The notes beneath the pieces were generated by a model that was not told the DNA's origin, did no database searches, and saw nothing but the letters and a program-made list of their open reading frames with translations. Positions 33,498 through 42,512 of a DNA stretch of 64,000 nt are shown in pieces. The stretch is from DASUAS01 sp963750045 (GTDB lineage: Bacteria > Actinomycetota > Acidimicrobiia > IMCC26256 > DASPTH01): positions 558,001-622,000 of the forward strand of contig CAVVPD010000004.1 of NCBI GenBank assembly GCA_963750045.1, given 5' to 3'. Positions within the stretch are counted from its first letter, which is position 1; every line of letters starts with the position of its first letter. The position numbers were made by a program, and so were the translations under genes.

Positions 33498-34310
33498 TCA
33501 CCGCACCAGGAAGCGCGTGGGTACCCAGGACTGACTGTCGATGGGCGGGCGTTCGTACGAGCGGTCCTGGCGCGGCGGAAGCTCGATGTGCGCGTGCGGG
33601 ATCTCCTCGTGGGCCACGGTCTCGAGGAGATGGCTGATGACGTTCAAGCGCGCCGTCTTCTTGTCGTCGGCGTCGACCACGTGCCAGGGTGCTTCTTTGA
33701 TGTCGGTGTACGCGAACATCTCGTCCTTCGCTTCCGCGTAGTCGACCCAGCGCGCGCGGGCCTCGAGGTCCATCGGGCTGAGCTTCCAGCGCTTCCCCGG
33801 ATTGCCGATCCGCTCGTTGAACCGCCGCTCCTGCTCGTCGTCGCTCAGCGACAACCAGTACTTCACGACCATGATCCCCGACCGCACCAACGCCCGTTCC
33901 AGCATCGGGCAGGTGCGCAGGAAGTCGGCATACTCGTCGTCGGTGCAGAACCCCATGACGCGCTCGACCCCGGCGCGGTTGTACCAACTGCGGTCGAAGA
34001 GGACGATCTCCCCCGCGGCGGGGAGATGGGCCACGTAGCGCTGGAAGTACCACTGCGACCGCTCCCGCTCCGTCGGCGTCCCGAGTGCCACGATCCGGCA
34101 ATAGCGGGCGTTCAAGCGTTCGGTGATCCGCTTGATGGTGCCGCCCTTGCCCGCGGTGTCACGTCCCTCGAAGATCACGAGCAGGCGCTCGCCCTCGTGG
34201 ATGATCCACTCCTGCATGCGCACCAGCTCGGTCTGGAGCCGCAACAGCTCCTTCTCGTAACCGGACTTCGACACGACCTTCGGCTCGTCGACCGTCGCGG
34301 GATTCGTCAT
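33498..34310 (-). CDS. ppk2: Polyphosphate kinase 2 (PPK2) family protein
   Basis: A 270-residue PPK2. Walker A IFEGRDTAGKGG is at 47-58, Walker B/lid motif EIVLFDRSWYNRAGVERVMG in the middle, and the conserved PGKRWKLSPMDLEARARW and WHVVDADDKKTARLNVISHL follow. PPK2 enzymes use polyphosphate to phosphorylate GDP, ADP or AMP. ATG 34310 (MTNPATVDEP) is the usual start; longer frames are not conserved. The gene is divergent from the ABC permease, with 60 bp between. Confidence 0.9.
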   Translation of the reverse strand: MTNPATVDEPKVVSKSGYEKELLRLQTELVRMQEWIIHEGERLLVIFEGRDTAGKGGTIKRITERLNARYCRIVALGTPTERERSQWYFQRYVAHLPAAGEIVLFDRSWYNRAGVERVMGFCTDDEYADFLRTCPMLERALVRSGIMVVKYWLSLSDDEQERRFNERIGNPGKRWKLSPMDLEARARWVDYAEAKDEMFAYTDIKEAPWHVVDADDKKTARLNVISHLLETVAHEEIPHAHIELPPRQDRSYERPPIDSQSWVPTRFLVR

Positions 34311-34358
34311 GCCGGCGAGCGTACTCAGGCTGCTCGGGGGCATCGCGCTCTCGGTGGT

Positions 34359-34364
34359 TACGCT
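34359..34364 (+). promoter_or_regulatory. -10 element TACGCT, leaderless start of the ABC permease gene
   Basis: Plus strand: TACGCT, six bases (GCGCCG), GTG 34371. The same hexamer serves the GAP-family gene at 4222. Confidence 0.45.
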
Positions 34365-34370
34365 GCGCCG

Positions 34371-35947
34371 GTGGACGGCGAACGGAGCGCGCGAGCGACG
34401 ACACGTGCGCTCCGACGCTCGCGGCGTCGCCATTACCTGACCGAGAGCGACTGGGTCGACTCGCTGTACAAGGCGTACGTCACGGTCATCATCGCCGCGC
34501 TCGCGCTCTTCTACCTCACCGTCACGCTCGGGAACACGACCGTCGACGCGGGCACGATCACCACGATCCGCGAGCGCGCTCCGGGCGTGCTCGGACTCGG
34601 CATCGCAGCGATCGTCGCCCTCGGGCTGCGCTCCGGGGCGCACGGAGGCCCACTGGCGCCCGAACCGGCGGACGTCATGTACCTCCTGCTCGCCCCCATC
34701 CCCCGGGCCACCGTGCTGCGGGCCGCCGCGGCGCGACAGCTCCGCGGCGTCGTGCTCGTCCCGGCGATCGCCGGCGGCGTGGCCGGCAGCGTCACCGCCG
34801 GGCGACTGGGTGGCGACCGCGCCGGATGGATCGCGGCCGGCGTGGCGGCCGGCGCGCTCGTCGCGCTCACCGCATGGGCGCGGCCCTCATCGCGTCGGGC
34901 ACCCAGATGTCCCTGCGACGCGCCAACTCGATCGCGCTGTTCCTCGTCGCGTGGTCGCTCCTCGACGTGGCCGCCGGTCGTGGCACCGCACCGACCGCGC
35001 AGCTTGCCCGGCTCGCGCTCCTTCCGCTCACCTGGTCATGGCTCGCATTCGTGGGCGGTGGGCTCGCGTTGGTCGTCGCGGCCGTCGGATTCGCGCGCGG
35101 CAGGCAACGTGGCCCTGGAGCCGCTCGGGCGACGGGCGCGCCTCGTCAGCGAGTTGCGGTTCGCGGCGACGCTGCAGGACATGCGATCGGTGATCGTGCT
35201 GCACCGGGAGCTCGCCCAGGAGCTCCCCCGTTCACGGCCCTGGTGGCAGGCGCGGGCCGCGACCGCGGCGCCGGCCGCACCGGTCCCTGCTGGCAACGGG
35301 ACTGGCGCGGTCTCGCTCGGTGGCCGGTCGGGCGCGTGATCAGGGTGGTCCTGCTCATGGTGGTGGCCGGACTGGCGTGTGTCGGCGTCTGGCGCGGTAC
35401 CGATGCGCTGGTCGTGGTCGCGGGCGTCGCGGTGTTCGTGGCGGGGATCGACGCCGTGGAAGGGCTCGCGCAGGAGACCGACCACCCGGTGCGTCCCCAG
35501 CAGTACCCGGTCGAGTGGGGAGACCTGGTGCTCAGCCATCTTGTCGCGCCGACCTGCGTGCTCGCGGGACTCGGGGTGATCGCTGCGGTTGTGTTCGGCG
35601 CCGTCACGGGAGGCGCCGCCACGTTCGCCGTCGCCGGGATCGTGCTCGTCCCGGCGGCGCTCGCCGGCGCCGCAGGCGCCGCGACGTCGGTCGTGCTGGG
35701 CGCGCCGACGCCCACGATGTTCCTCGACTTCGGATTTCCCGAGTTCGCCACGCTGTGGCTGATCGCCCGCCAGGTGCTGGCTCCCCTCGTGGTGGTCGCC
35801 GCCTTCGTGCCGGTCGCGGTGGCACACGACGCGTGGGCACGCGGCGACGCGGCGTCCACCGCGGCCCTGACGGCGACGGTGCTGCCGCTCGCCTTCGTCG
35901 CGACCGCGGCAATCTGGCTTCGATCCCGACGAAAGGTCACGGGATGA
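34371..35947 (+). CDS. ABC-type (ABC-2-like) membrane permease, three frameshifts
   Basis: Joined frames give a permease of about 525 residues. It begins RHYLTESDWVDSLYKAYVTV with the first helix VIIAALALFYLTVTLG. Breaks lie near 34869-34874, 35098-35106 and 35290-35305; between them reads LEPLGRRARLVSELRFAATL and MRSVIVLHRELAQELPRSRP, then VIRVVLLMVVAGLACVGVWR and further helices to the end. About ten membrane segments are visible. The ATG of the ATPase gene overlaps its stop (ATGA, 35944-35947), so the two form one exporter. The substrate is unknown. Confidence 0.7.
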
Positions 35948-36642
35948 CGACTGACACAGCAGGCGAGCACGGCGCGGCGCTGATCGCCGGCACGGTCGTC
36001 AAGGAATACGGCGGTCGCGTCGCGCTCGACGGCGTCTCGCTCGAAGTGGCGCGCGGAGAGCTCGTCGCGCTCGTCGGACCCAACGGTGCCGGCAAGTCGA
36101 CCCTCCTGCAGCTCGCGGTGGGCCTGCTGGAGCCCACCGCCGGTCAGATCCTGGTGGAGGGCGCGCTCGCCGGCTCACTCGACGCCCGTGTCGTCCTGTC
36201 GTTCGTGGCAGACCAACCATCGCTCTACGACGACCTGAGCGTCAACGAGCACATCGAGTACGTGGCGCGCCTCCACGGTCTCGATGGACGACCCGAGTCG
36301 GCCGACGAGCTGCTCGCCATCTTCAACCTCACCGCCCGCGCCGACGACCTGCCGGCGCGGTTCAGCCGCGGCCTCCGACAGAAGACGGCCATCGTCCTGG
36401 CCCTCGTGCGGCCGTTCTCCGTGCTTCTGGTCGACGAGCCGTTCGTGGGCCTCGACCCGCCCGGACAGGCCATGCTCACCGACCTGCTGACCGCGGCGAC
36501 CGAGGCGGGCGCTGCAGTGATGGTCGCGACGCATCAGCTCGAGTTCCTCGAGCGCGCCACCCGCTGCGTCGCGCTGCGCGACGGCAGTGTCGTCCACGAC
36601 GGAGCGGTCGACCGGAAGATCATCGATCCGTTGCTCGACTGA
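35944..36642 (+). CDS. ABC transporter ATP-binding protein
   Basis: A 232-residue ATPase. Walker A VGPNGAGKST is at 44-53 and Walker B VLLVDEPFVGLDPPG in the second half. The signature motif is degenerate (FSRGLRQKTAIVLAL in place of LSGGQ), which is common in small ABC-2 exporters. ATHQLEFLERATR holds the switch His. It overlaps the permease gene by four bases and completes the exporter; no periplasmic component is nearby. Confidence 0.88.
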   Translation: MTTDTAGEHGAALIAGTVVKEYGGRVALDGVSLEVARGELVALVGPNGAGKSTLLQLAVGLLEPTAGQILVEGALAGSLDARVVLSFVADQPSLYDDLSVNEHIEYVARLHGLDGRPESADELLAIFNLTARADDLPARFSRGLRQKTAIVLALVRPFSVLLVDEPFVGLDPPGQAMLTDLLTAATEAGAAVMVATHQLEFLERATRCVALRDGSVVHDGAVDRKIIDPLLD

Positions 36643-36651
36643 GCTTGCCCG

Positions 36652-37848
36652 TCAGCACCACACGGGAAGCGCGGTGTAGCCGACCTGGAACTCCGACGGC
36701 AGCCGTTCGGCGCCCGCCTCGTCCACCACATAGACCGGGACCCGCGCGAGCAGTTCCTCGAACACGACGCGCCCGACGAGGCGCGCCGCATGCGCACCGA
36801 TGCAGAAGTGCGTGCCGTGACCGAACACGAGCGTGCGCGGGAACTGGCGGGCGACGTCGAACGTCTCCGGGTGACGAAACTCGCGCTCGTCGTGGTTCGC
36901 CGACACGAGCAGGAGGAACACCCGCTGGCCGGCTCGCATCGCGACGCCGGCGACCGTCGTGTCGACCATCACCGTGCGCCCCACCCATTGGAGGACCGCG
37001 TCGAGGCGCATGATCTCCTCGAAGCCGTTGGCCACCCGCGCCAGGTCGTCCGCGAGCCACGCGCGCTGTTCGGGGTGGCGTGCCAGGCGGCGCACTCCCC
37101 CGGCCACGATCTTCGGGAGCGTCTCGACGCCCCCGATCAGCAAGGTCGTGAGCTGCACCGCGATCTCGAGGTCGGTGAGCAGCTCGTCGCCCGGGGTGGG
37201 GACCACCGCGAGCTGGTCCACCAGCACGTTGCGGCCGCGCTCGCCGCGCACGAACTCGCACACGTAGTCGTGGAGCGCCGCCTGCGCGGCGCGGCCCTCC
37301 TCCGACATCCCCGGCGCGTCGGGATCCCGCCGCGCCGATGTGTTGACGAGCTGGACGAGGGTGGCGTGGTCGGCGTCGGGGATGCCGAGGAGCCGGCAGG
37401 TCGACACCGTCGCGACCGGAGACCCCAGGTCCGCGACCACGTCGAACCTCCCCCGTGGCACGAGATCGTCGAGCAGATCGCCGGCGTGGGCGCGGGTCGC
37501 GTCCTCGAACATGGCGACCACACCGGGTCGGAAGGGCGCCGACACCGCGCGTCGCAGCCGGGTGTGCTCCGGGGGATCGAGCATCGAGAAGCTCCGCACC
37601 GGGCGGGTGACCTCGACGACCGGAGGGCCGGCGTTCGGTGTCAGCAGCCGCTCCCGGGCGAAGATCGGACCGTCGGCGATCGAGAAGTGCTCCCGATCGT
37701 TCAACACCCGCCACACGTCTTCGAAACGGGGCAACGCCCAGGCGTCGTACTGCGGCAGCGGGTGCACGGCGCCGGCATCGCGCAGCTCCCGGTAGAACGG
37801 GAGCGGGTCCCGCATGACCTCCGGGGCGAATGGGTCGTACACGCGCAT
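36652..37848 (-). CDS. Cytochrome P450
   Basis: A 398-residue soluble P450. The heme loop FGHGTHFCIGAHAARL has Cys 349, the K-helix ExxR is in FEEIMRLDAVLQW, and the I-helix reads LLIGGVETLPKIV, with Glu-Thr in place of the usual Asp/Glu-Thr-Thr. PEHTRLRRAVSAPF is the C-helix. It differs clearly from the pair at 54.8-57.4 kb. ATG 37848 follows a TAGAGT element by seven bases. It is divergent from the cyclase gene. Confidence 0.9.
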   Translation of the reverse strand: MRVYDPFAPEVMRDPLPFYRELRDAGAVHPLPQYDAWALPRFEDVWRVLNDREHFSIADGPIFARERLLTPNAGPPVVEVTRPVRSFSMLDPPEHTRLRRAVSAPFRPGVVAMFEDATRAHAGDLLDDLVPRGRFDVVADLGSPVATVSTCRLLGIPDADHATLVQLVNTSARRDPDAPGMSEEGRAAQAALHDYVCEFVRGERGRNVLVDQLAVVPTPGDELLTDLEIAVQLTTLLIGGVETLPKIVAGGVRRLARHPEQRAWLADDLARVANGFEEIMRLDAVLQWVGRTVMVDTTVAGVAMRAGQRVFLLLVSANHDEREFRHPETFDVARQFPRTLVFGHGTHFCIGAHAARLVGRVVFEELLARVPVYVVDEAGAERLPSEFQVGYTALPVWC

Positions 37849-37855
37849 GCGCGCG

Positions 37856-37861
37856 ACTCTA
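37856..37861 (-). promoter_or_regulatory. -10 element TAGAGT before the P450 gene
   Basis: Minus strand: TAGAGT, seven bases, ATG 37848. The plus strand has TACTCT at 37864-37869, so divergent -10 boxes are nearly adjacent around TACGTA. Confidence 0.4.
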
Positions 37862-37902
37862 CGTACTCTCTAGCGCGGTCCGCCGGAAGCACGGGAGTCA
37901 CC

Positions 37903-38847
37903 ATGGGGTTGAGCGAACGCACGCCACCGACCGTCGACGAGTACCTCGCGTACCCGGCGCGGTTCTCGAACTGGGGTCGCTGGGGCGAGGACGACGAGCT
38001 GGGGACGCTCAACCACATCACCGACGACGTGCGTCGCGGGGCGGCCGGCCTCGTGACCGAGGGGCGGGTCGTCTCCTTGTCGCGCTCGGTCGACACCTTC
38101 GCCGGACCTTCGAACCCGTATCCCGCGCACCACTTCATCGCGATGGAGGGCAGCGGCGGGATGCTCGACTACTTCGGGATGTTCATCCACGGGGTCACCC
38201 AGACGCACATCGACGCGTTGAGCCACCTCACCGCACACCAGCACGGCGGAGAGGTGTACTGGAACGGCAAGCCGTTCGGACCGCTCCGCATGCCGTCGGG
38301 ACGCTCGGGCACCATCGAGCACTGGCGCGACGGCATCGTCACGCGCGGGGTGCTGTACGACATCCCGCGCCTGCGGGAGGCGGAGTGGATCGCCGCGGGC
38401 GAGCCGGTGCACGGCTGGGATCTCGCCGACGCCGCGGCCGACGCGGGGGTCGAGCCGGCGGCCGGTGACGCGGTCGTGATCCGCTGCGGGCGGGGCGCGT
38501 TCGAGCGAGCTCACCCCGACGAGGTGGGGTTCGGCTCCCCGTCGGGCATCCACGCGTCGTGCGTGGAGTTCCTCCACGACACCGCCGCCGCCGTGCTCGT
38601 CTGGGACTGGCAGGACGCACCCGGCGACCAGCAGGGCCTTCCCAACCCGTTGCCCATCGATCATCCCCTCCATGTCCACAACGTCGTGCTCCCCTACCTG
38701 GGCATGCCCATCGTCGACAATGCCGATCTGGAGCCGATCGCGGTCGCGTGCGCGGAGCTCGGTCGGTGGGAGTTCCAACTCACCGTCGCGCCGTTGGTCA
38801 TCGAGGGCGCCACCGGTTCCCCGGTCAACCCGATCGCGCTCCTCTGA
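37903..38847 (+). CDS. Cyclase-family (kynurenine-formamidase-like) metal hydrolase
   Basis: A 314-residue protein of the PF04199 cyclase family. HGVTQTHIDALSHLTAHQHG at 96-115 is the metal motif (H102, D104, H108). GDAVVIRCGRGAFERAH and PLPIDHPLHVHNVVLPYLGM follow as in other members, which hydrolyse N-formylkynurenine, isatin or similar bonds. ATG 37903 has GGGAG five bases upstream. Its stop overlaps the start of the RidA gene (TGATG at 38845-38849). Confidence 0.85.
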   Translation: MGLSERTPPTVDEYLAYPARFSNWGRWGEDDELGTLNHITDDVRRGAAGLVTEGRVVSLSRSVDTFAGPSNPYPAHHFIAMEGSGGMLDYFGMFIHGVTQTHIDALSHLTAHQHGGEVYWNGKPFGPLRMPSGRSGTIEHWRDGIVTRGVLYDIPRLREAEWIAAGEPVHGWDLADAAADAGVEPAAGDAVVIRCGRGAFERAHPDEVGFGSPSGIHASCVEFLHDTAAAVLVWDWQDAPGDQQGLPNPLPIDHPLHVHNVVLPYLGMPIVDNADLEPIAVACAELGRWEFQLTVAPLVIEGATGSPVNPIALL

Positions 38848-39319
38848 TGTCGAGCATCCAAGCGCGCTCGACGAACTCGGGCTCGTGCTCCCCGGTCCCT
38901 ACCCGCCCCACGAGCCGCTCGACGCGGTGGTGGTGCACGGCGGCCGGGCACGCACGAGCGGCCAGCTCCCGCGCGATCACGACGGTGCGCTCGTCCATCC
39001 CGGCGTGCTCGGGGCGGACCTGACCGTGGAACAGGGCGCCGAGGCTGCCCGCTGGTGCGCGCTGAACGCGCTGGCGGTCCTGCAACTCGAGCTCGTCGAC
39101 CTCGACCGGGTCGAGCGCGTCCTGGCCGTGCTCGGGTTCGTGGCGTCGGCGCCGGGCTTCACCGCCCAGCCCGCGGTCGTCGACGGCGCCAGCGGGATCC
39201 TCCACGACGTGTTCGGCGCCACCGGCCGCCATTCCCGCTCCGCCGTCGGGGTCACTGCGCTCCCGCGGGGTGGTGCCGTGGAGATCGAGGTCGAAGTGGC
39301 GTTGCGCACGACGTCCTGA
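38847..39319 (+). CDS. RidA/YjgF-family protein, frameshifted after six codons
   Basis: From ATG 38847 the text MSSIQAR needs one additional base near 38865 to continue as LDELGLVLPGPYPPHEPLDA; the rest is a complete RidA fold (VVVHGGRARTSGQLPRDHDG, RWCALNALAVLQLELVDLDR, HSRSAVGVTALPRGGAVEIE), about 157 residues. RidA proteins deaminate reactive enamines/imines or bind related small molecules. Its linkage to the cyclase suggests joint work on an amide or enamine intermediate. Confidence 0.75.
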
Positions 39320-39356
39320 GTCGCCTCGCCGACCACATCCGGACGATGTTGCACGC

Positions 39357-39782
39357 ATGATGACTCGACGCGCGTTCCTCCTCTCGTCCGGCGCGACCGT
39401 GGTGGCGTTCGGCGACCGATTCACGGGCCCGACCGGGGGCCACACCGGATCCCCGACCCTCGACGAACCGGCGCGCGCGCTCGTCGAGAGCGTCTTCGTC
39501 GGGGCCGACGCCGACGCGACCAGGCGAGTCGGCTCGGCGTACCTCCGCGCGACGCCGAAGGAGGCCGACCTCGCCACCCTCACCGCGCGGCTGACTCCCA
39601 GCAGGCGATCGTCGACGAGGTGGTGGTCGACCGCGACGCCCGAGTCGTTCCGCAGCGAGATGCAGCAACGCATCCGCGGCGACTTCGCCGCGGGACGGGT
39701 CGTCGATCTCGAAGGGTGGGTGTTCTCCCGGTCCGGAGCGCGCCTCGCCGCGCTCTGGGTCGTCACGCACCCGCGACGCTGA
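39357..39782 (+). CDS. Hypothetical exported protein with twin-arginine-like signal
   Basis: About 141 residues. The N-terminus MMTRRAFLLSSGATVVAF resembles a twin-arginine signal. The end, SFRSEMQQRIRGDFAAGRVV and DLEGWVFSRSGARLAALWVV, looks conserved. The centre (TPSRRSSTRWWSTATPES) is of poor quality and may hide two compensating frameshifts, since an overlapping frame reads AIVDEVVVDRDARVV. I recognise no family. ATG 39357 or ATG 39360 could be the start. Confidence 0.5.
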   Translation: MMTRRAFLLSSGATVVAFGDRFTGPTGGHTGSPTLDEPARALVESVFVGADADATRRVGSAYLRATPKEADLATLTARLTPSRRSSTRWWSTATPESFRSEMQQRIRGDFAAGRVVDLEGWVFSRSGARLAALWVVTHPRR

Positions 39783-39804
39783 GCACGGGGGTGCCCGCGT
39801 GTGG

Positions 39805-39810
39805 CAGATT
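39805..39810 (+). promoter_or_regulatory. -10-like hexamer CAGATT before the monooxygenase-fold gene
   Basis: CAGATT, six bases (GCACCA), ATG 39817; no Shine-Dalgarno. The hexamer differs from TANNNT at the first base. Confidence 0.3.
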
Positions 39811-39816
39811 GCACCA

Positions 39817-40120
39817 ATGCTCATCGTCGCCGGAACCTTCGAAGTCGATCCCGCCCGTCGCGGACGAGTTCCTCGCGGAGAAGGAGGCGGGGATGCGCCA
39901 GTCGCGCGCCGAGGCCGGTTGCATCGACTACGTGTTGAGCGCCGACCCCCTCGAACCCGGTCGGGTGTACCTCTTCGAGCGCTGGGCGAGCAAGGAGCAT
40001 CTCGCACCCCATCTCGCCCGCGTGCGCGTGCCGGCGTCGGCCGATCCCGCAGCCGTGCCGGTGCTGTCGGTCGAGATTCAGCAGTACGAGATCGGGGCCA
40101 TCGGCCCGGTCGGGAGCTGA
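39817..40120 (+). CDS. Antibiotic biosynthesis monooxygenase (ABM)-domain protein, frameshifted
   Basis: A protein of about 100 residues with the ABM dimeric alpha/beta barrel: MLIVAGTFEVDPA joins, through a one-base shift in the CCCGCCCG run near 39850, VADEFLAEKEAGMRQSRAEA and CIDYVLSADPLEPGRVYLFE, then RWASKEHLAPHLARVRV. These small proteins act as cofactor-free monooxygenases on quinols or as heme- or quinone-binding proteins. It is the last gene of the plus-strand group and is convergent with the acyl-CoA dehydrogenase. Confidence 0.75.
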
Positions 40121-40141
40121 TGGCGCGCCCCCGGGGCGCGT

Positions 40142-41368
40142 TCAGCCGGCGAACTTGCTGCGGTTGCGCAGCACCTCGCTGAAGGGCAGGTCGCGGTCGA
40201 ACGACGGTTCCCGTGGGAGCCCGAGCAGGCGTTCACTCACGATGTTGCGCTGCATCTCGTTGCTCCCGCCGGCGATGGCGATGGCCCTGCTGTTGAGCCA
40301 TGCCTCGCCGGGGTTGCCGGTGATCTGCTCGTCGCCGTCCCAGATCACGCCGTCGGCCCCGTAGGCGGCCAACGCGATCTTCGCCTGGCGCGGGCTGTCC
40401 ACCCCGATGTGCAGCTTCAGCAGCGAGCCCCACTGGCCCTGGAAGTGGCCGGTGCGCAACCCGGTCATGATGCGCTCGTTGGCGTAGCTCGCCACCGTCC
40501 GCTCGATGTGCGACTCGGCGACGAGCTGGCGCAGCGCGGGATCGACCGCCACGCGCCGCCGCGCCTGGTCGACGAGCGCGGTTTCGACGATCCCCCGGAG
40601 CCCGCCGTCGCCGTGGCCACCCCCGCCGTTGAGGCCGTAGCCGTGGCCGGCCCCCGCCGTCGCCAGGCGCTCGTGGTACAGCAGGGTCTGCGCCACCGCC
40701 CAACCCTGGTTCTCCTCGCCGATGAGGTTCTCCTCGGGGAGCACGACGTCGTCGAAGAACTCCTGGCAGAAGTGGGCCTCGGCGCCGTCGACCTGACGGA
40801 TCGGTTCGATCACCACCCCCGCGGTGTCCTGCAGCGGGACCGCGATCATCGAGAGTCCGCGGTGCTTCGGCACGTCCCAGTCCGTCCGGGCCAGGCACAT
40901 GCCGTACTGGGCCTGCTTGGCCCCCGTGCTCCACATCTTGGCGCCGTTGAGCACGTAGGAGTCGCCGTCACGGGTGAGGCGGGTCAGCGCGCCGGCCATG
41001 TCCGAACCGCCGCTCGGCTCCGACAGGAGCTGGATCCACTCTTCGTCTCCCCGGAGGATGCGCGGCAGGTGACGCGATTTCATCACCTCCGAGCCGTGAT
41101 CCATGAGCGTGGCGCCGAGCATGCCCACCGAGACACCGAAGGTGAGGGGCACGCGCCGGCCCGTGACGGCGTGGTCGTAGAACGCCTGCTGGTGCTGCAG
41201 CGTCAGGCCGGCGCCCCCGTACTCGGCGGGCATGGCGATGCCCGCGAACCCGCCGTCGAACAGGATCGCCTGGAGCTCGTGCTCGGTGAGGGACTCGTCG
41301 TCGGCGTCGGGCAGGTTGGCCTCGGCCCAGGCATGGGCCCGCGCGGTGAATGCCTCGATCGTCTCCAT
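40142..41368 (-). CDS. Acyl-CoA dehydrogenase, large-type subunit
   Basis: A 408-residue FAD enzyme of the FadE group: AMPAEYGGAGLTLQHQQAFY, LLSEPSGGSDMAGALTRLTR and SNEMQRNIVSERLLGLPREP. A Gly/His-rich insertion (GLNGGGGHGDGG) is unusual. Together with the shorter protein encoded immediately upstream it likely forms an alpha2-beta2 enzyme, as in steroid-side-chain dehydrogenases of mycobacteria (established for the ChsE type). The end of the gene is convergent with the ABM gene. ATG 41368 starts 16 bp after the previous stop. Confidence 0.85.
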   Translation of the reverse strand: METIEAFTARAHAWAEANLPDADDESLTEHELQAILFDGGFAGIAMPAEYGGAGLTLQHQQAFYDHAVTGRRVPLTFGVSVGMLGATLMDHGSEVMKSRHLPRILRGDEEWIQLLSEPSGGSDMAGALTRLTRDGDSYVLNGAKMWSTGAKQAQYGMCLARTDWDVPKHRGLSMIAVPLQDTAGVVIEPIRQVDGAEAHFCQEFFDDVVLPEENLIGEENQGWAVAQTLLYHERLATAGAGHGYGLNGGGGHGDGGLRGIVETALVDQARRRVAVDPALRQLVAESHIERTVASYANERIMTGLRTGHFQGQWGSLLKLHIGVDSPRQAKIALAAYGADGVIWDGDEQITGNPGEAWLNSRAIAIAGGSNEMQRNIVSERLLGLPREPSFDRDLPFSEVLRNRSKFAG

Positions 41369-41384
41369 GGGTTTCGTGCTCTCC

Positions 41385-42512
41385 TCAGACCCCGAGGAGC
41401 GCACCGACGCGCTCCTTGTGCTGCTCCGGCGACCCGTAGACGGCGCGGTTGAGCGCGGCGCGCCGCGAATAGAGGTGGATGTCGTGCTCCCAGGTGACGC
41501 CGATGCCACCGTTGATCTGTACGCAGTCGTCGATCACGTCGAGGCACCGGTCACCGACGTAGGCCTTGGCCACGCTCACCAGTCGGCGCGCCTCGGGATC
41601 GCCGGCGTCGACGGCCCGCGCCGCGGCGTCGGCGATGGCGTCGGAGAACTCCAGCCACTGCAACATGTCGGCGATGCGGTGCTTGAGCGCCTGGAAGGAT
41701 GCGATCGGACGCCCGAACGCGTACCGATCCTGCGCGTAGTCGATCGTGAGCTCGAACACCCGCCGGGCCGCGCCTGCCGTCTCCGCGCACTGGAGCGCGA
41801 GCGCGATCTCGAGCTGGCGCTCCACGGCGGCGCCGGCGGCGCCCACCTCTCCGACCACCGCGGAGTCCGGGAGGCGTACCGCGTCGAACTCGATCCGACC
41901 GTAGCGCCGGGTCAGGTCGAGCGACCGGCCCCGGTGCACGGTCATCCCGCCGGCTCCCGAGGGCACGAGCACTTGCGTGAGCCCGTCGCCCGTGCGCGCC
42001 GACACGAGGAACCAGTCGGCGACCGCCGCCGCCTCGACGTAGCTCTTGGTGCCGCGGAGCACGACGTCGGTGCCCTCGACGTCGGCGGTCACCTCGACTC
42101 CCTCCGCGCACCAGGCGCCCGCGGGCTCGGCGAACGCCCAGGTGGCGATGGAGTGACCCGCGAGCAGCCCCGGGAGCACCGCCGCCTGTTGCGCGTCGGT
42201 GCCGGCCTCGGCCAACGCGGCGGCCACCACGTTCACCGGCAGGAACGGGCCCGGCGCGACCATCCTGCCCATCTCCTCGGCCACGATGACCGCGTCGGCC
42301 GTCGCCGCGCCCGAGAGCGTGCCGCCGCCGTGGCGTTCGGGGACGTACATCGACGTCCAGCCGAGCTCGGCCGCCTTGGTCCACCAGCCCGGGTCGAAGC
42401 CGTCGGCCGAGTCCCACAGCTCCCGCACGTTCGTGAGCGGGCTCTCCGACTCGAGGAACCGCCGGGTCGTCTCGCGGAAGAACTCCTGGTCGTCGGTGAG
42501 CTCGAGGTTCAC
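41385..42512 (-). CDS. Acyl-CoA dehydrogenase, small-type partner subunit
   Basis: A 375-residue ACAD of the class without the usual GGSD flavin signature: LTDDQEFFRETTRRFLESES, LVSARTGDGLTQVLVPSGAG and CVQINGGIGVTWEHDIHLYS. Such chains pair with an adjacent large ACAD to form the active site. GTG 42512 overlaps the amidohydrolase stop by four bases. The same two-gene order is repeated at 58.4-60.9 kb, where the equivalent protein is also exactly 375 residues. Confidence 0.87.
   Translation of the reverse strand: MNLELTDDQEFFRETTRRFLESESPLTNVRELWDSADGFDPGWWTKAAELGWTSMYVPERHGGGTLSGAATADAVIVAEEMGRMVAPGPFLPVNVVAAALAEAGTDAQQAAVLPGLLAGHSIATWAFAEPAGAWCAEGVEVTADVEGTDVVLRGTKSYVEAAAVADWFLVSARTGDGLTQVLVPSGAGGMTVHRGRSLDLTRRYGRIEFDAVRLPDSAVVGEVGAAGAAVERQLEIALALQCAETAGAARRVFELTIDYAQDRYAFGRPIASFQALKHRIADMLQWLEFSDAIADAAARAVDAGDPEARRLVSVAKAYVGDRCLDVIDDCVQINGGIGVTWEHDIHLYSRRAALNRAVYGSPEQHKERVGALLGV

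Noticed and set aside
39590..39650. Alternative frame reading AIVDEVVVDRDARVV inside the exported hypothetical gene
   Set aside because: It would need two compensating frameshifts within 60 bases. The flanking text fits the main frame, so I left it as a note and did not count it among the frameshifts.
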